DNA from: DASQHM01 sp035632095
Lineage (GTDB): Bacteria > Pseudomonadota > Alphaproteobacteria > Ferrovibrionales > Ferrovibrionaceae
Direction: 5' to 3'
Length of the DNA stretch: 43,037 bases
Assembly: GCA_035632095.1 (NCBI GenBank)
Contig: DASQHM010000017.1
Location: forward strand, 1-43,037
In this document: positions 1-8,751 of the stretch, piece by piece
Layout: every line of letters begins with the position of its first letter
Position numbering within the stretch: position 1 is the first letter of the stretch
Notes under the pieces: generated by a model
What the model was told of the DNA's origin: nothing
The model's input: only the letters and a program-made list of their open reading frames with translations
Database searches by the model: none
Position numbers and translations under genes: made by a program

Positions 1-90
1 GAGGCCGGGCCGCTCGCCGTGGCGGAAGCCGCGTCGCTCTACAATGCCGAATCGCTCAAGGCAGCCTTGGCGAAGCAGCCGGAGAACTAA
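1..90 (+). CDS. C-terminal end of an unidentified protein (truncated by the window edge)
   Basis: An open frame runs from base 1 to a TAA at 88-90 and gives 29 residues ending in AALAKQPEN. The tail is alanine-rich and probably helical. It has no recognisable motif, so no function is assigned. It converges on the methyltransferase that ends at 107, with only 16 bases between the two stop codons, and the opposite strand offers nothing better. The coding call rests on the open frame, alpha-proteobacterial codon use and tight packing against the neighbour. The start and most of the gene lie outside the window. Confidence 0.5.
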   Translation, partial: EAGPLAVAEAASLYNAESLKAALAKQPEN

Positions 91-106
91 GACAACCGTC
101 TCGGCT

Positions 107-808
107 TCAGCTTCCGTCGTTGACGGCGCGCACGCCGCAGATCGAGTAGTCCGGCTGGCGGCCGCTCGTCGTCTTGCGGTCGAACGCCCGGTGGAAGAAC
201 AACGACGTGGTCGAGGTGTAGGAATTGATCGGTCCGAAGCCGTGCATGTCGACCTGCAGCAATCCGGCGCGGCGAAGGATCGCGGCCGTGTTTGGGAACC
301 AATCGGAATTGTCGAGGACGATCAATCCGCCTGGTTTCAGATGCTTGACCGCCGCCTCGCCGCAGCGCTTGCGTACGCTCCCGTCGACGACGATCACGTC
401 GAATTGCCGGCCGAAACGGCCGATAGCCTCGGGATACTTGTCGCGGTCGGCTTCAAGCAGGTACGTGGTGTTGGCGCCGAGGCGCGGCTTGACGCGCTCG
501 TACCAAACCGCGTCGTCTTCAACCGACACCAGGCTGCGGCAGCGCGGCCCCCAGAACAACGTGGAGTTTCCGGAGCCGAATTCGAACACGTCGCAATCGG
601 AGAAATCGAGCTGCTTCAGATATTCGATGGCCGGATAGGTGTACCAGGGCACGGGCTTGCCCTGGCCGTCGACGGCTTCGCGGCGCGCCGCCGAATTCCA
701 ATGGCCATAGCGGCGCTCCAGGTTGTAGCTCGCCTTGATGGCGCGCCGCAGCCCGTTGGGAATGAGCGACTTCGCCCAGCGCTCGAGTTGCTTGGCCGCC
801 TTAGGCAT
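107..808 (-). CDS. class I SAM-dependent methyltransferase-like protein
   Basis: The 233-residue product has a Rossmann methyltransferase core. A glycine-rich SAM loop (VFEFGSGNS, residues 74-82) is followed by an acidic strand end (VSVEDD, 94-99), a motif II-like strand (FDVIVVDG, 136-143) and a post-II segment (LKPGGLIVLDNSDW, 157-170). There is no signal peptide or membrane segment, so it is likely cytosolic. The substrate cannot be told from sequence. The basic N-terminus (about residues 1-35) resembles methyltransferases acting on sugars or small molecules, but this is a weak guide. It lies only 10 bases downstream of gshA on the same strand, so it may be cotranscribed, although no pathway link to glutathione is evident. 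Confidence 0.85.
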   Translation of the reverse strand: MPKAAKQLERWAKSLIPNGLRRAIKASYNLERRYGHWNSAARREAVDGQGKPVPWYTYPAIEYLKQLDFSDCDVFEFGSGNSTLFWGPRCRSLVSVEDDAVWYERVKPRLGANTTYLLEADRDKYPEAIGRFGRQFDVIVVDGSVRKRCGEAAVKHLKPGGLIVLDNSDWFPNTAAILRRAGLLQVDMHGFGPINSYTSTTSLFFHRAFDRKTTSGRQPDYSICGVRAVNDGS

Positions 809-818
809 CGCTGCGCCG

Positions 819-2186
819 TCAGTAGGCCAATTCGGTGAAGGCCGGGTCCACCGAGCCCCGCCAGGGGCCGCGGTAGAGCTCGAGCAAGTCCTCCGCCGGC
901 GTGCGGCCGCGCTCGACGATGGCGCGCAACGGATCGAGAAAATGCGCTTCGCTGTCGCCGGACGCGTTGATGCGACCGCGGCGGTTCAAGCCATCGGCCG
1001 CGATGGCGAGGACATCGCCCGCGACTTCGCGCACGGTGCGATTGCGGAACCGCGTGTGCAGCGCCGAGACGGGCACCTCGTTCCGCAGGCGCTGGCGTTC
1101 TTCTGTGCTCCAGTCGCGCACGAGGGCCCATGCCGCATCGAGTGCGCCTTGATCGTAGAGCAAGCCGACCCAAAGCGCCGGCAGCGCGCAGATGCGCCAC
1201 CACGGGCCCCCGTCGGCGCCCCGCATCTCGATGTAGCGCTTCAGCCGTGCTTCCGGGAACAGCGTCGTCAGATGATCGGCCCAATCGCGGAGCGTGGGCA
1301 TCTGGCCCGGCAGCGCTGGCAGTTTTGCACGCAGGAAATCGCGGAACGATTGACCGGAAGCGTCGATATAGCGGCCGTCGCGGTAGACGAAATACATCGG
1401 CACATCAAGTGCCCAGTCCACGTAGCGCTCGTAGCCGAAGTCCTGATCGAACGTGAACGGGATCATGCCTGAGCGTTCGTTGTCGGTATCGGTCCAGATC
1501 TGGCTGCGGTAGCTCAAGAATCCGTTGGGCTTGCCTTCGACAAAAGGGGAATTGGCGAACAGCGCCGTGGCGACCGGCTGCAGCGCGATGCCCACCCGGA
1601 GCTTCTTCACCATGTCGGCTTCCGACGCGAAGTCGAGATTGACCTGCACGGTACAGGTCCGAAGCATCATGTCGAGGCCGAGTTTGCCCTTCTTCGGCAT
1701 ATAGGCGCGCATGATGTCGTAGCGGCCCTTGGGCATCACCGGAATGTCATCCCGCCGCCATTTCGGCTGGAAGCCGAGCCCCATGAAACCGACGCCGATC
1801 TCCTCCGCGACCAGCTTCACCTGGGCCAGATGCGTATTCAGCTCATGGCAAGTCTGATGCAGGGTTTCGAGCGGCGCGCCTGACAGCTCGAATTGTCCAC
1901 CCGGTTCCAAGGTGATCGACTGCTCGCCGAGCGACAGCGCAATGACATTGTCGCCTTCTTTCACCGGCTGCCAGCCGAAGCGCTGCAGCCCTTCGAGCAT
2001 GGCGCGGATGCCGGCCGGTCCCGCGTAAGGCAGCGGCTTCAAGCTTTCGCGGTCGAAACCGAATTTTTCGTGTTCGACGCCGATGCGCCATTGCGCCGGA
2101 TCGGGCTTGGCGCCCTCGGCGATATGCGCAATCAGGTCGGACTTGGATGTGATCGGCGTTTCCGGTGCTTGCGCCGGTCCGGACAT
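819..2186 (-). CDS. gshA: glutamate--cysteine ligase (plant/alphaproteobacterial type)
   Basis: This enzyme makes gamma-glutamylcysteine from glutamate, cysteine and ATP, the first step of glutathione synthesis in the cytosol. The 455-residue length fits the GCS2/plant-type family and not the longer E. coli type. Family blocks visible are RIGVEHEKFGF (residues 34-44), ITLEPGGQFELSG (91-103) and the MLRTCTVQVNLDF strand (174-186). The ATG at 2186 is preceded by a strong GGGGAGAG ribosome site a few bases upstream, which fixes the start. The upstream neighbour on the same strand is rsmE, and this rsmE-gshA order is familiar in alphaproteobacteria. The 150-base gap between them suggests gshA may have its own promoter. 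The glutathione transferase at 5648 would use the end product. Confidence 0.95.
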   Translation of the reverse strand: MSGPAQAPETPITSKSDLIAHIAEGAKPDPAQWRIGVEHEKFGFDRESLKPLPYAGPAGIRAMLEGLQRFGWQPVKEGDNVIALSLGEQSITLEPGGQFELSGAPLETLHQTCHELNTHLAQVKLVAEEIGVGFMGLGFQPKWRRDDIPVMPKGRYDIMRAYMPKKGKLGLDMMLRTCTVQVNLDFASEADMVKKLRVGIALQPVATALFANSPFVEGKPNGFLSYRSQIWTDTDNERSGMIPFTFDQDFGYERYVDWALDVPMYFVYRDGRYIDASGQSFRDFLRAKLPALPGQMPTLRDWADHLTTLFPEARLKRYIEMRGADGGPWWRICALPALWVGLLYDQGALDAAWALVRDWSTEERQRLRNEVPVSALHTRFRNRTVREVAGDVLAIAADGLNRRGRINASGDSEAHFLDPLRAIVERGRTPAEDLLELYRGPWRGSVDPAFTELAY

Positions 2187-2256
2187 GCTCTCCCCGCATC
2201 GCTATGTCGGTCGACGTTGCCCCGCCGCACCGGTACCTTTGAAGTAATGACTTACC

Positions 2257-2282
2257 TCAGGCGTATCAAGCGCACTGCCTGA
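2257..2282. promoter_or_regulatory. short inverted repeat in the rsmE-gshA gap
   Basis: Perfect 6-base arms TCAGGC (2257-2262) and GCCTGA (2277-2282) surround a 14-base spacer. The spacer contains, on the minus strand, a TTGATA hexamer (2269-2264) that could be a -35 box for gshA, but the matching -10 is poor. It could be an attenuator, an operator or chance. No T-tract follows it on either strand, so a classical terminator is unlikely. Confidence 0.2.
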
Positions 2283-2336
2283 ATTGGTGCAAGCGGGATT
2301 TTCGTGAGCAAAGGCTTGCTTTTCCTGCCATTTGCG

Positions 2337-3092
2337 CTAATGCCCCGCCCGCCAGTCGCCGAGATGCGCCTGCCACAGGGCCAAGGCCGCGATCGCGGCG
2401 GTATCGGCGCGAAGCAGACGCGGCCCGAGCGAGACCGGCAGCGCAGCCGCGTTGGCCCGCAACATCGCCCGCTCGCCGTCATCGAAACCCCCTTCTGGCC
2501 CCACCAGAACCGCCCAAGGCGACGCCGCGCCGCGCGGCTGCTCCGCCGCCAGCGCATCTGCAATCGGCCGCCCGCCCGCCTCGTCGCAGAACAGCAGCCG
2601 CCGATCCGCCGGCCAGGCGGACAGGAGGGCATCAAGGCGGACCGGCGCCCGCACCTCGGGCACGGTCAACCGCTCGCACTGCTCGGCCGCTTCGCGGGCG
2701 TTCGCCGCCAGCCGCTCCACGTTCACGCGCGCGGCATTGGTGCGCCGGGTCAGCACGGGCTGCAGCACGCTGACGCCGAGCTCGCCCGCCTTCTCCGCCA
2801 CCAGATCCACCCGTGCATGCTTGATCGGCGCGAAGCAGAGCCACAGGTCGGGTTCGGCGCTTTGATTTCGCAAGCACGAGCCGAGCGTGAGCGTCGCGGA
2901 CTTTCGGCCGATGCCGGAAATGATCGCCTGCCACTCGCCGTCGCGCCCGTTGAACACGGCAACCTCGTCGCCGGCGATATACCGCAGCACCGTGCCGAGA
3001 TAATGCGCCTGGGCGGCGTCGAGCGGAACGGCGGCGCCCTGCGCCAGGTCGGCGGCGACGTAGAGGCGATGGCGCGGCTTGTCGCGGAGCAT
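2337..3092 (-). CDS. rsmE: 16S rRNA (uracil1498-N3)-methyltransferase RsmE
   Basis: RsmE is a SPOUT-fold enzyme that methylates N3 of U1498 in 16S rRNA. The 251-residue product has an N-terminal PUA-like barrel (about residues 8-70) and the trefoil-knot SAM site: EKAGELGV (100-107), LVGPEGGF (196-203) and SLGPRLLRADTAA (221-233). Its length is normal for the family. An upstream in-frame ATG at 3173 would add 27 residues not seen in the family and would push into the divergent promoter region, so I chose the ATG at 3092, whose product begins MLRDKPRHRLYV. It is divergent from ubiA, with 91 bases between the start codons. Confidence 0.94.
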   Translation of the reverse strand: MLRDKPRHRLYVAADLAQGAAVPLDAAQAHYLGTVLRYIAGDEVAVFNGRDGEWQAIISGIGRKSATLTLGSCLRNQSAEPDLWLCFAPIKHARVDLVAEKAGELGVSVLQPVLTRRTNAARVNVERLAANAREAAEQCERLTVPEVRAPVRLDALLSAWPADRRLLFCDEAGGRPIADALAAEQPRGAASPWAVLVGPEGGFDDGERAMLRANAAALPVSLGPRLLRADTAAIAALALWQAHLGDWRAGH

Positions 3093-3183
3093 GGCGGAAG
3101 CCTGGGGCAAATGGCCTCGCGGCTCAAGCCTTTGGCGGAGTAAGGTTGCGGAGCATCGATCCGAACGCCACACGCATCAGCTC

Positions 3184-4110
3184 ATGAGCGAATTCCTGCC
3201 CTCGACCCTTGTCGATGCCCGCCCGGGCAATTGGGTGGACCGCTTCGCGCCGGCGGCGGCGCGACCCTATTTCCGGCTCTCGCGCATCGACCGGCCCATC
3301 GGCACCTGGCTGTTGCTGCTGCCCGGATGGTGGAGCATTGCGCTCGCCGCCCCGCCCGGCGCCTGGCCCGACCTGCGCCTCCTCGCGCTGTTCGCCATCG
3401 GCGCCATGGCCATGCGCGGCGCCGGCTGCACCTTCAACGATCTGGTGGACCGCGATCTCGACGCCAAGGTCGAACGGACCCGCGGCCGGCCGCTGCCGTC
3501 AGGGCAAGTCGGAGTGGCAGCGGCAATCGTCTGGCTGGTTGCGCAGTGCCTTGTCGGGCTCGGCGTGCTCCTGTGCCTGAACCCACTGGCCATCGGCCTC
3601 GGCGTGGCCTCGCTCCTCCTTGTTGCCGTCTATCCGTTCATGAAGCGCCTCACCTGGTGGCCGCAATTCTTCCTCGGCCTCGCCTTCAATTGGGGCGCCA
3701 TCCTCGGCTGGGCCGCGGCGCGCGACGGGTTGGCGCTGGCGCCGCTGGTGCTTTATGGCGCAGGCATCGCCTGGACCCTCGGCTACGACACCATCTATGC
3801 CCACCAGGACAAGGAAGACGACGCGCTGATCGGCGTGAAATCCACCGCCCGCCTGTTCGGTACGCGCACCCAGGTTTGGCTGGCGATATTCTATGACGCG
3901 GCATTGGGCGGCATTCTCGTCGCCGGGTTGTTGTCGGGGATGCGTTGGACATTTGCCGCGATGCTCTCGGCCGTGCTGGCACATTTCATCTGGCAGGTCG
4001 TGAGCCTACGGATCGACGAGCCGGCCGATTGCCTGGCCAAATTCCGCAGCAACCGCGACGCCGGCCTGCTGGTATTCGCCGCCATCGTGATCGCCCGCGC
4101 GCTCGGTTAG
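3184..4110 (+). CDS. ubiA: 4-hydroxybenzoate polyprenyltransferase UbiA
   Basis: UbiA prenylates 4-hydroxybenzoate in the inner membrane, committing it to ubiquinone. The 308-residue protein is strongly hydrophobic with about eight or nine membrane helices. It carries both aspartate-rich motifs that bind the magnesium-diphosphate: NDLVDRDLD (residues 85-93) and DTIYAHQDKEDD (202-213). The open frame extends upstream to an ATG at 3079, but that part overlaps rsmE and is not UbiA-like, so the ATG at 3184 (MSEFLPSTL) is preferred. The next gene, 23 bases downstream, is a UbiD-family decarboxylase that would act on the prenylated product, which supports the ubiquinone assignment over other aromatic prenyltransferases. 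Confidence 0.95.
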   Translation: MSEFLPSTLVDARPGNWVDRFAPAAARPYFRLSRIDRPIGTWLLLLPGWWSIALAAPPGAWPDLRLLALFAIGAMAMRGAGCTFNDLVDRDLDAKVERTRGRPLPSGQVGVAAAIVWLVAQCLVGLGVLLCLNPLAIGLGVASLLLVAVYPFMKRLTWWPQFFLGLAFNWGAILGWAAARDGLALAPLVLYGAGIAWTLGYDTIYAHQDKEDDALIGVKSTARLFGTRTQVWLAIFYDAALGGILVAGLLSGMRWTFAAMLSAVLAHFIWQVVSLRIDEPADCLAKFRSNRDAGLLVFAAIVIARALG

Positions 4111-4133
4111 ATCGCCGCTATAATCCGCCGGTC

Positions 4134-5642
4134 ATGCCGTACGCATCCCTTCGCGATTTCACCGCGCGGCTCGAACGCGAACGCCGGCTGGTTCGCGTCA
4201 GCGAGCCCGTGTCGACGGTGCTCGAAATGACGGAGATTCAGACGCGGCTCTTGGCCGAGGGCGGACCGGCGGTCATTTTCGAGAACGCTGTCGGCGCCGG
4301 CGGCAAGCGCTTCGCCATGCCGGTGCTGGTCAACCTTTTCGGCACGGTCGAGCGGGTCGCCTGGGGCATGGACCGGCAGCCCAGCGAACTGCGCCAGCTC
4401 GGCGAGACCTTGGCATTTCTGAAACAGCCGGAGCCGCCCGGCGGCTGGCGCGAGGCGCTGGACATGTTCCCGATGCTGAAGACGGTCATGGCCATGCAGC
4501 CCAAGACCGTCAGCGGCGCACCATGCCATGAGGTGGTGCTCACCGGATCGGATATCGATCTCGCCATGCTGCCGGTGCAGACTTGCTGGCCGGACGATGT
4601 CGCGCCGCTCATCACCTGGCCGCTGGTGGTCACCAAAGGTCCGGGCAACGCCAAGCAGGATGCATTCAACCTCGGCATCTACCGCATGCAGGTCACGGGA
4701 CGCAACACGACGCTTATGCGCTGGCTCAAGCATCGCGGCGGCGCGCAGCACCATGCGCGCTGGTCGGCCCAAAAGCGCGAGCCGCTGCCCGCGGCGGCCG
4801 TGATCGGCGCCGATCCCGGCACGATTTTGGCCGCCGTGACGCCGGTCCCCGACACCATGTCCGAATACCAGTTCGCCGGCCTGCTCCGCGGCAAGAAAGT
4901 GGAGCTGGTGGATTGCCGCACGGTGCCGCTCAAGGTGCCGGCCGAAGCGGAAATCGTGCTGGAAGGCCATGTCTCGCTCGACACTTACGGCGACGAGGGA
5001 CCGTTCGGCGACCACACCGGCTATTACAACGCCGTGGAGAAGTTTCCGGTCTTCACGGTCAGCGCCATCACCATGCGGCAGAAGCCGATCTATCTCTCGA
5101 CATTCACCGGCCGGCCGCCGGACGAACCCTCGGTGCTCGGCGCCGCTCTCAACGAGGTCTTCGTACCGCTGCTGATCCAGCAATTTCCGGAGATCGTCGA
5201 CTTCTGGTTGCCGCCCGAAGGTTGCAGCTACCGCATCGCCGTGGTCTCCATGCGCAAAGCGTATCCCGGCCACGCCAAGCGGGTGATGATGGGCGTGTGG
5301 TCGTACCTGCGGCAGTTCATGTACACCAAGTGGGTCATCGTGGTGGACGACGACATCGACGTGCGCGACTGGAAGGACGTGATGTGGGCCGTGTCGACGC
5401 GCATGGACCCGGCGCGCGACATCACGCTGATGGAGAACACGCCGATCGACTATCTGGATTTCGCCTCGCCGGAAAGCGGCCTCGGCTCGAAGATCGGCCT
5501 CGACGCAACCAACAAGCTGCCGCCGGAAACCAAGCGCGATTGGGGCGAGAAGATCCGCATGCGCGACGACATCGTTGCGACCGTGACCGAGAAATGGCCG
5601 CGCCTCGGGCTGCCCGGGACCGGCAAGCCCATCTGGAAGTGA
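4134..5642 (+). CDS. ubiD: UbiD family decarboxylase (probable 3-octaprenyl-4-hydroxybenzoate carboxy-lyase)
   Basis: UbiD enzymes use prenylated FMN, made by UbiX, to remove the ring carboxylate of prenylated 4-hydroxybenzoate. The 502-residue product has the cofactor/metal-binding stretch around GIYRMQVTGRNTTLMRW (residues 181-197) with HRGGAQHH just after (200-207). The acidic catalytic block is EGPFGDHTGYYN (288-299). The length matches E. coli UbiD. The start at 4134 (MPYASLRDF) excludes about 63 upstream codons that overlap ubiA out of frame. Position directly after ubiA argues for the quinone pathway, although UbiD relatives also act on other aromatic acids. No ubiX is present in the window. 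Confidence 0.9.
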   Translation: MPYASLRDFTARLERERRLVRVSEPVSTVLEMTEIQTRLLAEGGPAVIFENAVGAGGKRFAMPVLVNLFGTVERVAWGMDRQPSELRQLGETLAFLKQPEPPGGWREALDMFPMLKTVMAMQPKTVSGAPCHEVVLTGSDIDLAMLPVQTCWPDDVAPLITWPLVVTKGPGNAKQDAFNLGIYRMQVTGRNTTLMRWLKHRGGAQHHARWSAQKREPLPAAAVIGADPGTILAAVTPVPDTMSEYQFAGLLRGKKVELVDCRTVPLKVPAEAEIVLEGHVSLDTYGDEGPFGDHTGYYNAVEKFPVFTVSAITMRQKPIYLSTFTGRPPDEPSVLGAALNEVFVPLLIQQFPEIVDFWLPPEGCSYRIAVVSMRKAYPGHAKRVMMGVWSYLRQFMYTKWVIVVDDDIDVRDWKDVMWAVSTRMDPARDITLMENTPIDYLDFASPESGLGSKIGLDATNKLPPETKRDWGEKIRMRDDIVATVTEKWPRLGLPGTGKPIWK

Positions 5643-5647
5643 ACGCC

Positions 5648-6256
5648 ATGTATCGCCTCTACGACGCGCTTGAATCCGGCAACGCCTACAAGGTGCGGCT
5701 TGTGCTGCATCAACTCGGCATTCCCTTCGAGCGCATCGAGGTTGATTTTCTGCGCGGCGCGACCCGCACGCCGGAGTTTCTCGCCATGAACCTCAACGGC
5801 CGCGTCCCCGTATTGGAACTGGCGCCCGGCAAGTTTCTGGCGGAGTCCAACGCCATCATCTGGTTCCTGGCCGAGGGTACGCCGCTCGTGCCCAACGACC
5901 GCGGTTTGCGCGCCGAGGTGCTGCAGTGGATGTTCTTCGAGCAGTACAACCACGAGCCGAACGTGGCGACCCCTCGCTTCTGGCTGCACCACCCCGAGCT
6001 GATGGACTCGCATTTGCGCGTTGAGCTTGGGCGCAAGCAAGAGCGCGGCCGCGCCGCGCTGGCGGTGATGGAGCGGCATTTGAGTACGCGGCGCTATTTC
6101 GTGGGCGATCGCTATTCCATCGCCGATATCGCGCTCTACGCCTATTCCCATGTGGCGCCGGAGGGCGGCATCGAGCTCGACGCTTACCCGGTCGTCCGCG
6201 CATGGATCGGACGCGTCGCCGCCGAGCCGCGCCATATCCCCATCACTCAGGGCTGA
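5648..6256 (+). CDS. glutathione S-transferase family protein
   Basis: The 202-residue product has the two-domain cytosolic GST layout. The N-terminal thioredoxin-like domain (about 1-78) includes NLNGRVPVLE (48-57) and the glutathione-contacting LAESNAIIWFLA (64-75). An all-helical domain follows. A serine at position 10 (ALESGNAYKV) sits where beta-, theta- and zeta-type GSTs place their activating residue. It conjugates or reduces with glutathione, but the substrate is unknown. It starts 5 bases after the ubiD stop and is followed 29 bases later by an epimerase-like gene, so the four genes from ubiA may be one operon. The ATG at 5648 (MYRLYDALES) is the natural family start. Confidence 0.9.
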   Translation: MYRLYDALESGNAYKVRLVLHQLGIPFERIEVDFLRGATRTPEFLAMNLNGRVPVLELAPGKFLAESNAIIWFLAEGTPLVPNDRGLRAEVLQWMFFEQYNHEPNVATPRFWLHHPELMDSHLRVELGRKQERGRAALAVMERHLSTRRYFVGDRYSIADIALYAYSHVAPEGGIELDAYPVVRAWIGRVAAEPRHIPITQG

Positions 6257-6285
6257 AGCGTGTTGAAATCCGGAGCCTTGGCGCC

Positions 6286-7275
6286 ATGAAAACCGCGTTC
6301 GTGACCGGCGGAACCGGCTTCGTCGGCATCAACCTTATCGACGAGCTGAACCGCCAGGGGTGGAAGGTAACGGCGCTGCACCGGCAGTCGTCCGATCTGA
6401 CCTATATCAAGCGTTTCACCGCCGACCTTGTGGAAGGCAGCATCACCGATGCCGTTTCGCTCGCACGCGCGATGCCGGCGAACGTGGACGCGGTGTTCCA
6501 TGTGGCGGGCAACACCAATTTTTGGTCGCGGCGCAATGCCGAGCAAACCCGCGAAAACGTCGAGGGTACGCGCAACGTCGTCGCGGCCGCCCTGGAAAAG
6601 CGCGCAAAGCGATTGATCGTGACGTCGTCGATCTCGGCTTACGGTATTCAAAAGGGCGAAATCACCGAAGCAACGCCATCCAACGCGGCGCAGTCGTGGA
6701 TCAACTATCAGCGCACCAAGTGGCTCGCCGAGGAAGAGGCGCGCAAGGGCATCAAAGCCGGGCTTCCGGCGGTCATCATGAATCCCGGCGCCATCGTCGG
6801 GCCCTATGACTTCGGAGGCTGGTCCCGGATCTTTCAGATCATCGCGGAGGGCAAGCTGCCGGGGGTGCCGCCGGGCGGCATCTCCTGCGGCCACGTGCGC
6901 GAGGTGGTCCGGGCCCATATCGCCGCGGTGGAGCGCGGCAAGATCGGGGAGAACTATCTGCTGGCCGGAACCGGGGCGAGCTACGCCGAAATGTTCGGCA
7001 TCATCGGCGAGCTTGTCGGTAAGCCGGTGCCAAAGCGGCTGCTTCCCGCACCGATGCTGCGGATCATGGCGCAAGCGCAGGCCGCTCTGGCCGCGATCAC
7101 GGGCAAGCCACCGCAGCTCACGCCGGAAATGGCGGCGACGCTCGCCAAGAGCAATCTGTGCCCGAGCCGCAAGGCCCAGGCCGAGCTCGGGTACCGGGTG
7201 GTGCCGCTCAGGACCATGCTGCAGGATTGCTACGACTGGATGGTGGCCGACGGGCGGCTGAAGCGCGCGGCCTGA
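6286..7275 (+). CDS. NAD(P)-dependent epimerase/dihydroflavonol-reductase-like protein
   Basis: The 329-residue product belongs to the extended SDR superfamily. It has the nucleotide-binding TGGTGFVG (residues 7-14), a VTSSIS serine region (112-117) and a catalytic Y141-x3-K145 pair (NYQRTKW). Residues about 190-240 form the substrate lobe. The sequence resembles dihydroflavonol-4-reductase/3-beta-HSD-like proteins, but a precise substrate cannot be assigned. It follows the GST gene with a 29-base gap and probably ends the ubiA-led unit. A promoter for the next gene lies just after it. Confidence 0.87.
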   Translation: MKTAFVTGGTGFVGINLIDELNRQGWKVTALHRQSSDLTYIKRFTADLVEGSITDAVSLARAMPANVDAVFHVAGNTNFWSRRNAEQTRENVEGTRNVVAAALEKRAKRLIVTSSISAYGIQKGEITEATPSNAAQSWINYQRTKWLAEEEARKGIKAGLPAVIMNPGAIVGPYDFGGWSRIFQIIAEGKLPGVPPGGISCGHVREVVRAHIAAVERGKIGENYLLAGTGASYAEMFGIIGELVGKPVPKRLLPAPMLRIMAQAQAALAAITGKPPQLTPEMAATLAKSNLCPSRKAQAELGYRVVPLRTMLQDCYDWMVADGRLKRAA

Positions 7276-7330
7276 AGACTCGTCCAGCGCCCGCTTTCCA
7301 ACCCCGCTTCAAACGCCGGCATCGGCACTG

Positions 7331-7358
7331 TTGCAGGACGGGGCGCGCACCATATATT
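7331..7358 (+). promoter_or_regulatory. sigma70-like promoter upstream of tldE
   Basis: TTGCAG (7331-7336) and TATATT (7353-7358) are separated by 16 bases, a good match to the housekeeping consensus in this GC-rich DNA. Transcription would start at about 7364-7370, downstream of the first in-frame ATG (7357) and upstream of the ATG at 7396. The site therefore favours 7396 as the tldE start. This is sequence evidence only. Confidence 0.45.
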
Positions 7359-7395
7359 GAATCATGCCATCCCGCGAAATTTGGTGTCCCCGCTC

Positions 7396-8751
7396 ATGAC
7401 CACCGGCAAAGGCGGCCAGGCCGCGTTGAATTTGCTCACCGATCTGATCGCCAAGGCGCGCTCCGGCGGCGCGGACGCGGCCGATGCCGTGATCATCGAA
7501 GGCGTCAGCCAAAGCGCGTCCTACCGGCTCGGCAAACCCGAAGACATCGAACGCTCGGAAGGGCGCGATCTGGGCTTGCGCGTGCTGATCGGCAAGCGGC
7601 AAGCCTTCGTTTCATCAACCGACGTGGCGCCGGCGGCGCTCGCGGCGCTGGTCGAGCGTACGCTCGTGATGGCGCGCAATGCCCCCGAGGATCCCTATTG
7701 CGGCCTCGCGGACCCGGCGCTGCTGGCGCGCTCGCAGCCTGCGCTCGATCTGGCGGACGATGCCGAGCCGAGCATCGACGAACTGATCGCGCGCGCCCGC
7801 ATCGCGGAAGAAGCCGCATTGGCGGTTCCAGGCGTCACCAATTCGGAAGGGGCCGGCGCGGATTGGGGCCGGAGTTCCGTCGCGCTTGCGACTTCGGACG
7901 GGTTCGCCAAGGCCTACGCGACAAGCCGCCACGGCGTTGCGGTCAGCCCCATCGCCGGCGACCAGGCCAGCGGTATGGAGCGCGACTACGATTTCGCTTC
8001 CGCACGCCATCTTTCCGACCTGACATCGGCGGAAAGCGTCGGCCGCCATGCCGGGGAGCTTGCGGTGCGCCGGCTGCGCCCGCGCAAAGTCGCAAGCGGC
8101 AAGGTGCCTATCGTGTTCGATCCGCGTGTGGCCAACGGGCTGCTCGGCCATTTGGCAGGCGCCATATCCGGTCCGGCGATCGCCCGCGGCACCAGTTTCC
8201 TGAAGGATCGCCTCGGCCAGGACGTGTTCGCCAAGGGCATTCGCATTGTCGACGATCCGCATCGCCTGCGCGGACTTCGCTCGAGGCCGTTCGACGGCGA
8301 AGGCGTCGCCAATCGCCGCATGGACCTGGTCACCGACGGCCGCCTCAACACTTGGCTGCTCGACAGCGCTTCCGCCCGCCAGCTCGGCCTGACCTCCACC
8401 GGCCACGCCAGCCGCGGCACCGCCTCGCCGCCTTCGCCGAGCACGACAAACCTCTATCTGGAGCCCGGGTCGCTGACGCCCGAGGCGCTCATGAAAGACA
8501 TCGCGCAAGGCTTCTACGTCACGGAACTTATCGGCTTCGGCATCAACGGCGTCACCGGCGACTACAGCCGCGGCGCCGCCGGCTTCTGGATCGAGAACGG
8601 CAAGATCACGTTCCCCGTCTCCGAGCTTACGATCGCCGGCAACCTCAAGGACATGTTCCGCGCGCTCACGCCGGCCAACGATCTGGTGTTCAAATACGGC
8701 ACCGATAGCCCGACGGTTCGGATCGATGGCATGACCGTCGCCGGCACATGA
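7396..8751 (+). CDS. tldE: TldE/PmbA-type metalloprotease homologue
   Basis: TldE (PmbA) pairs with TldD in a cytosolic peptidase that degrades unfolded peptides and matures microcin- or antitoxin-type substrates. From 7396 the product has 451 residues, close to the family norm. It shows the TldE C-terminal barrel features, for example residues around GINGVTGDYSRGAAGFWIENG near positions 388-408, with no HExxH; that motif belongs to the TldD partner, which is not in the window. A start at 7357 would add 13 residues but overlaps the -10 box of the likely promoter. The stop overlaps the cysQ start (ATGA at 8748-8751), indicating translational coupling. The tldE-cysQ pairing is common in alphaproteobacteria. 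Confidence 0.92.
   Translation: MTTGKGGQAALNLLTDLIAKARSGGADAADAVIIEGVSQSASYRLGKPEDIERSEGRDLGLRVLIGKRQAFVSSTDVAPAALAALVERTLVMARNAPEDPYCGLADPALLARSQPALDLADDAEPSIDELIARARIAEEAALAVPGVTNSEGAGADWGRSSVALATSDGFAKAYATSRHGVAVSPIAGDQASGMERDYDFASARHLSDLTSAESVGRHAGELAVRRLRPRKVASGKVPIVFDPRVANGLLGHLAGAISGPAIARGTSFLKDRLGQDVFAKGIRIVDDPHRLRGLRSRPFDGEGVANRRMDLVTDGRLNTWLLDSASARQLGLTSTGHASRGTASPPSPSTTNLYLEPGSLTPEALMKDIAQGFYVTELIGFGINGVTGDYSRGAAGFWIENGKITFPVSELTIAGNLKDMFRALTPANDLVFKYGTDSPTVRIDGMTVAGT

Noticed and set aside
4119..4124. TATAAT nine bases before the ubiD ATG as a leaderless promoter
   Set aside because: No -35 hexamer lies at a proper distance and the gene is 23 bases behind ubiA in the same direction, so cotranscription is simpler.
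4107..5273. 388-residue minus-strand frame opposite ubiD
   Set aside because: Histidine- and arginine-rich antisense translation with no family motif; the plus-strand UbiD blocks are clear.
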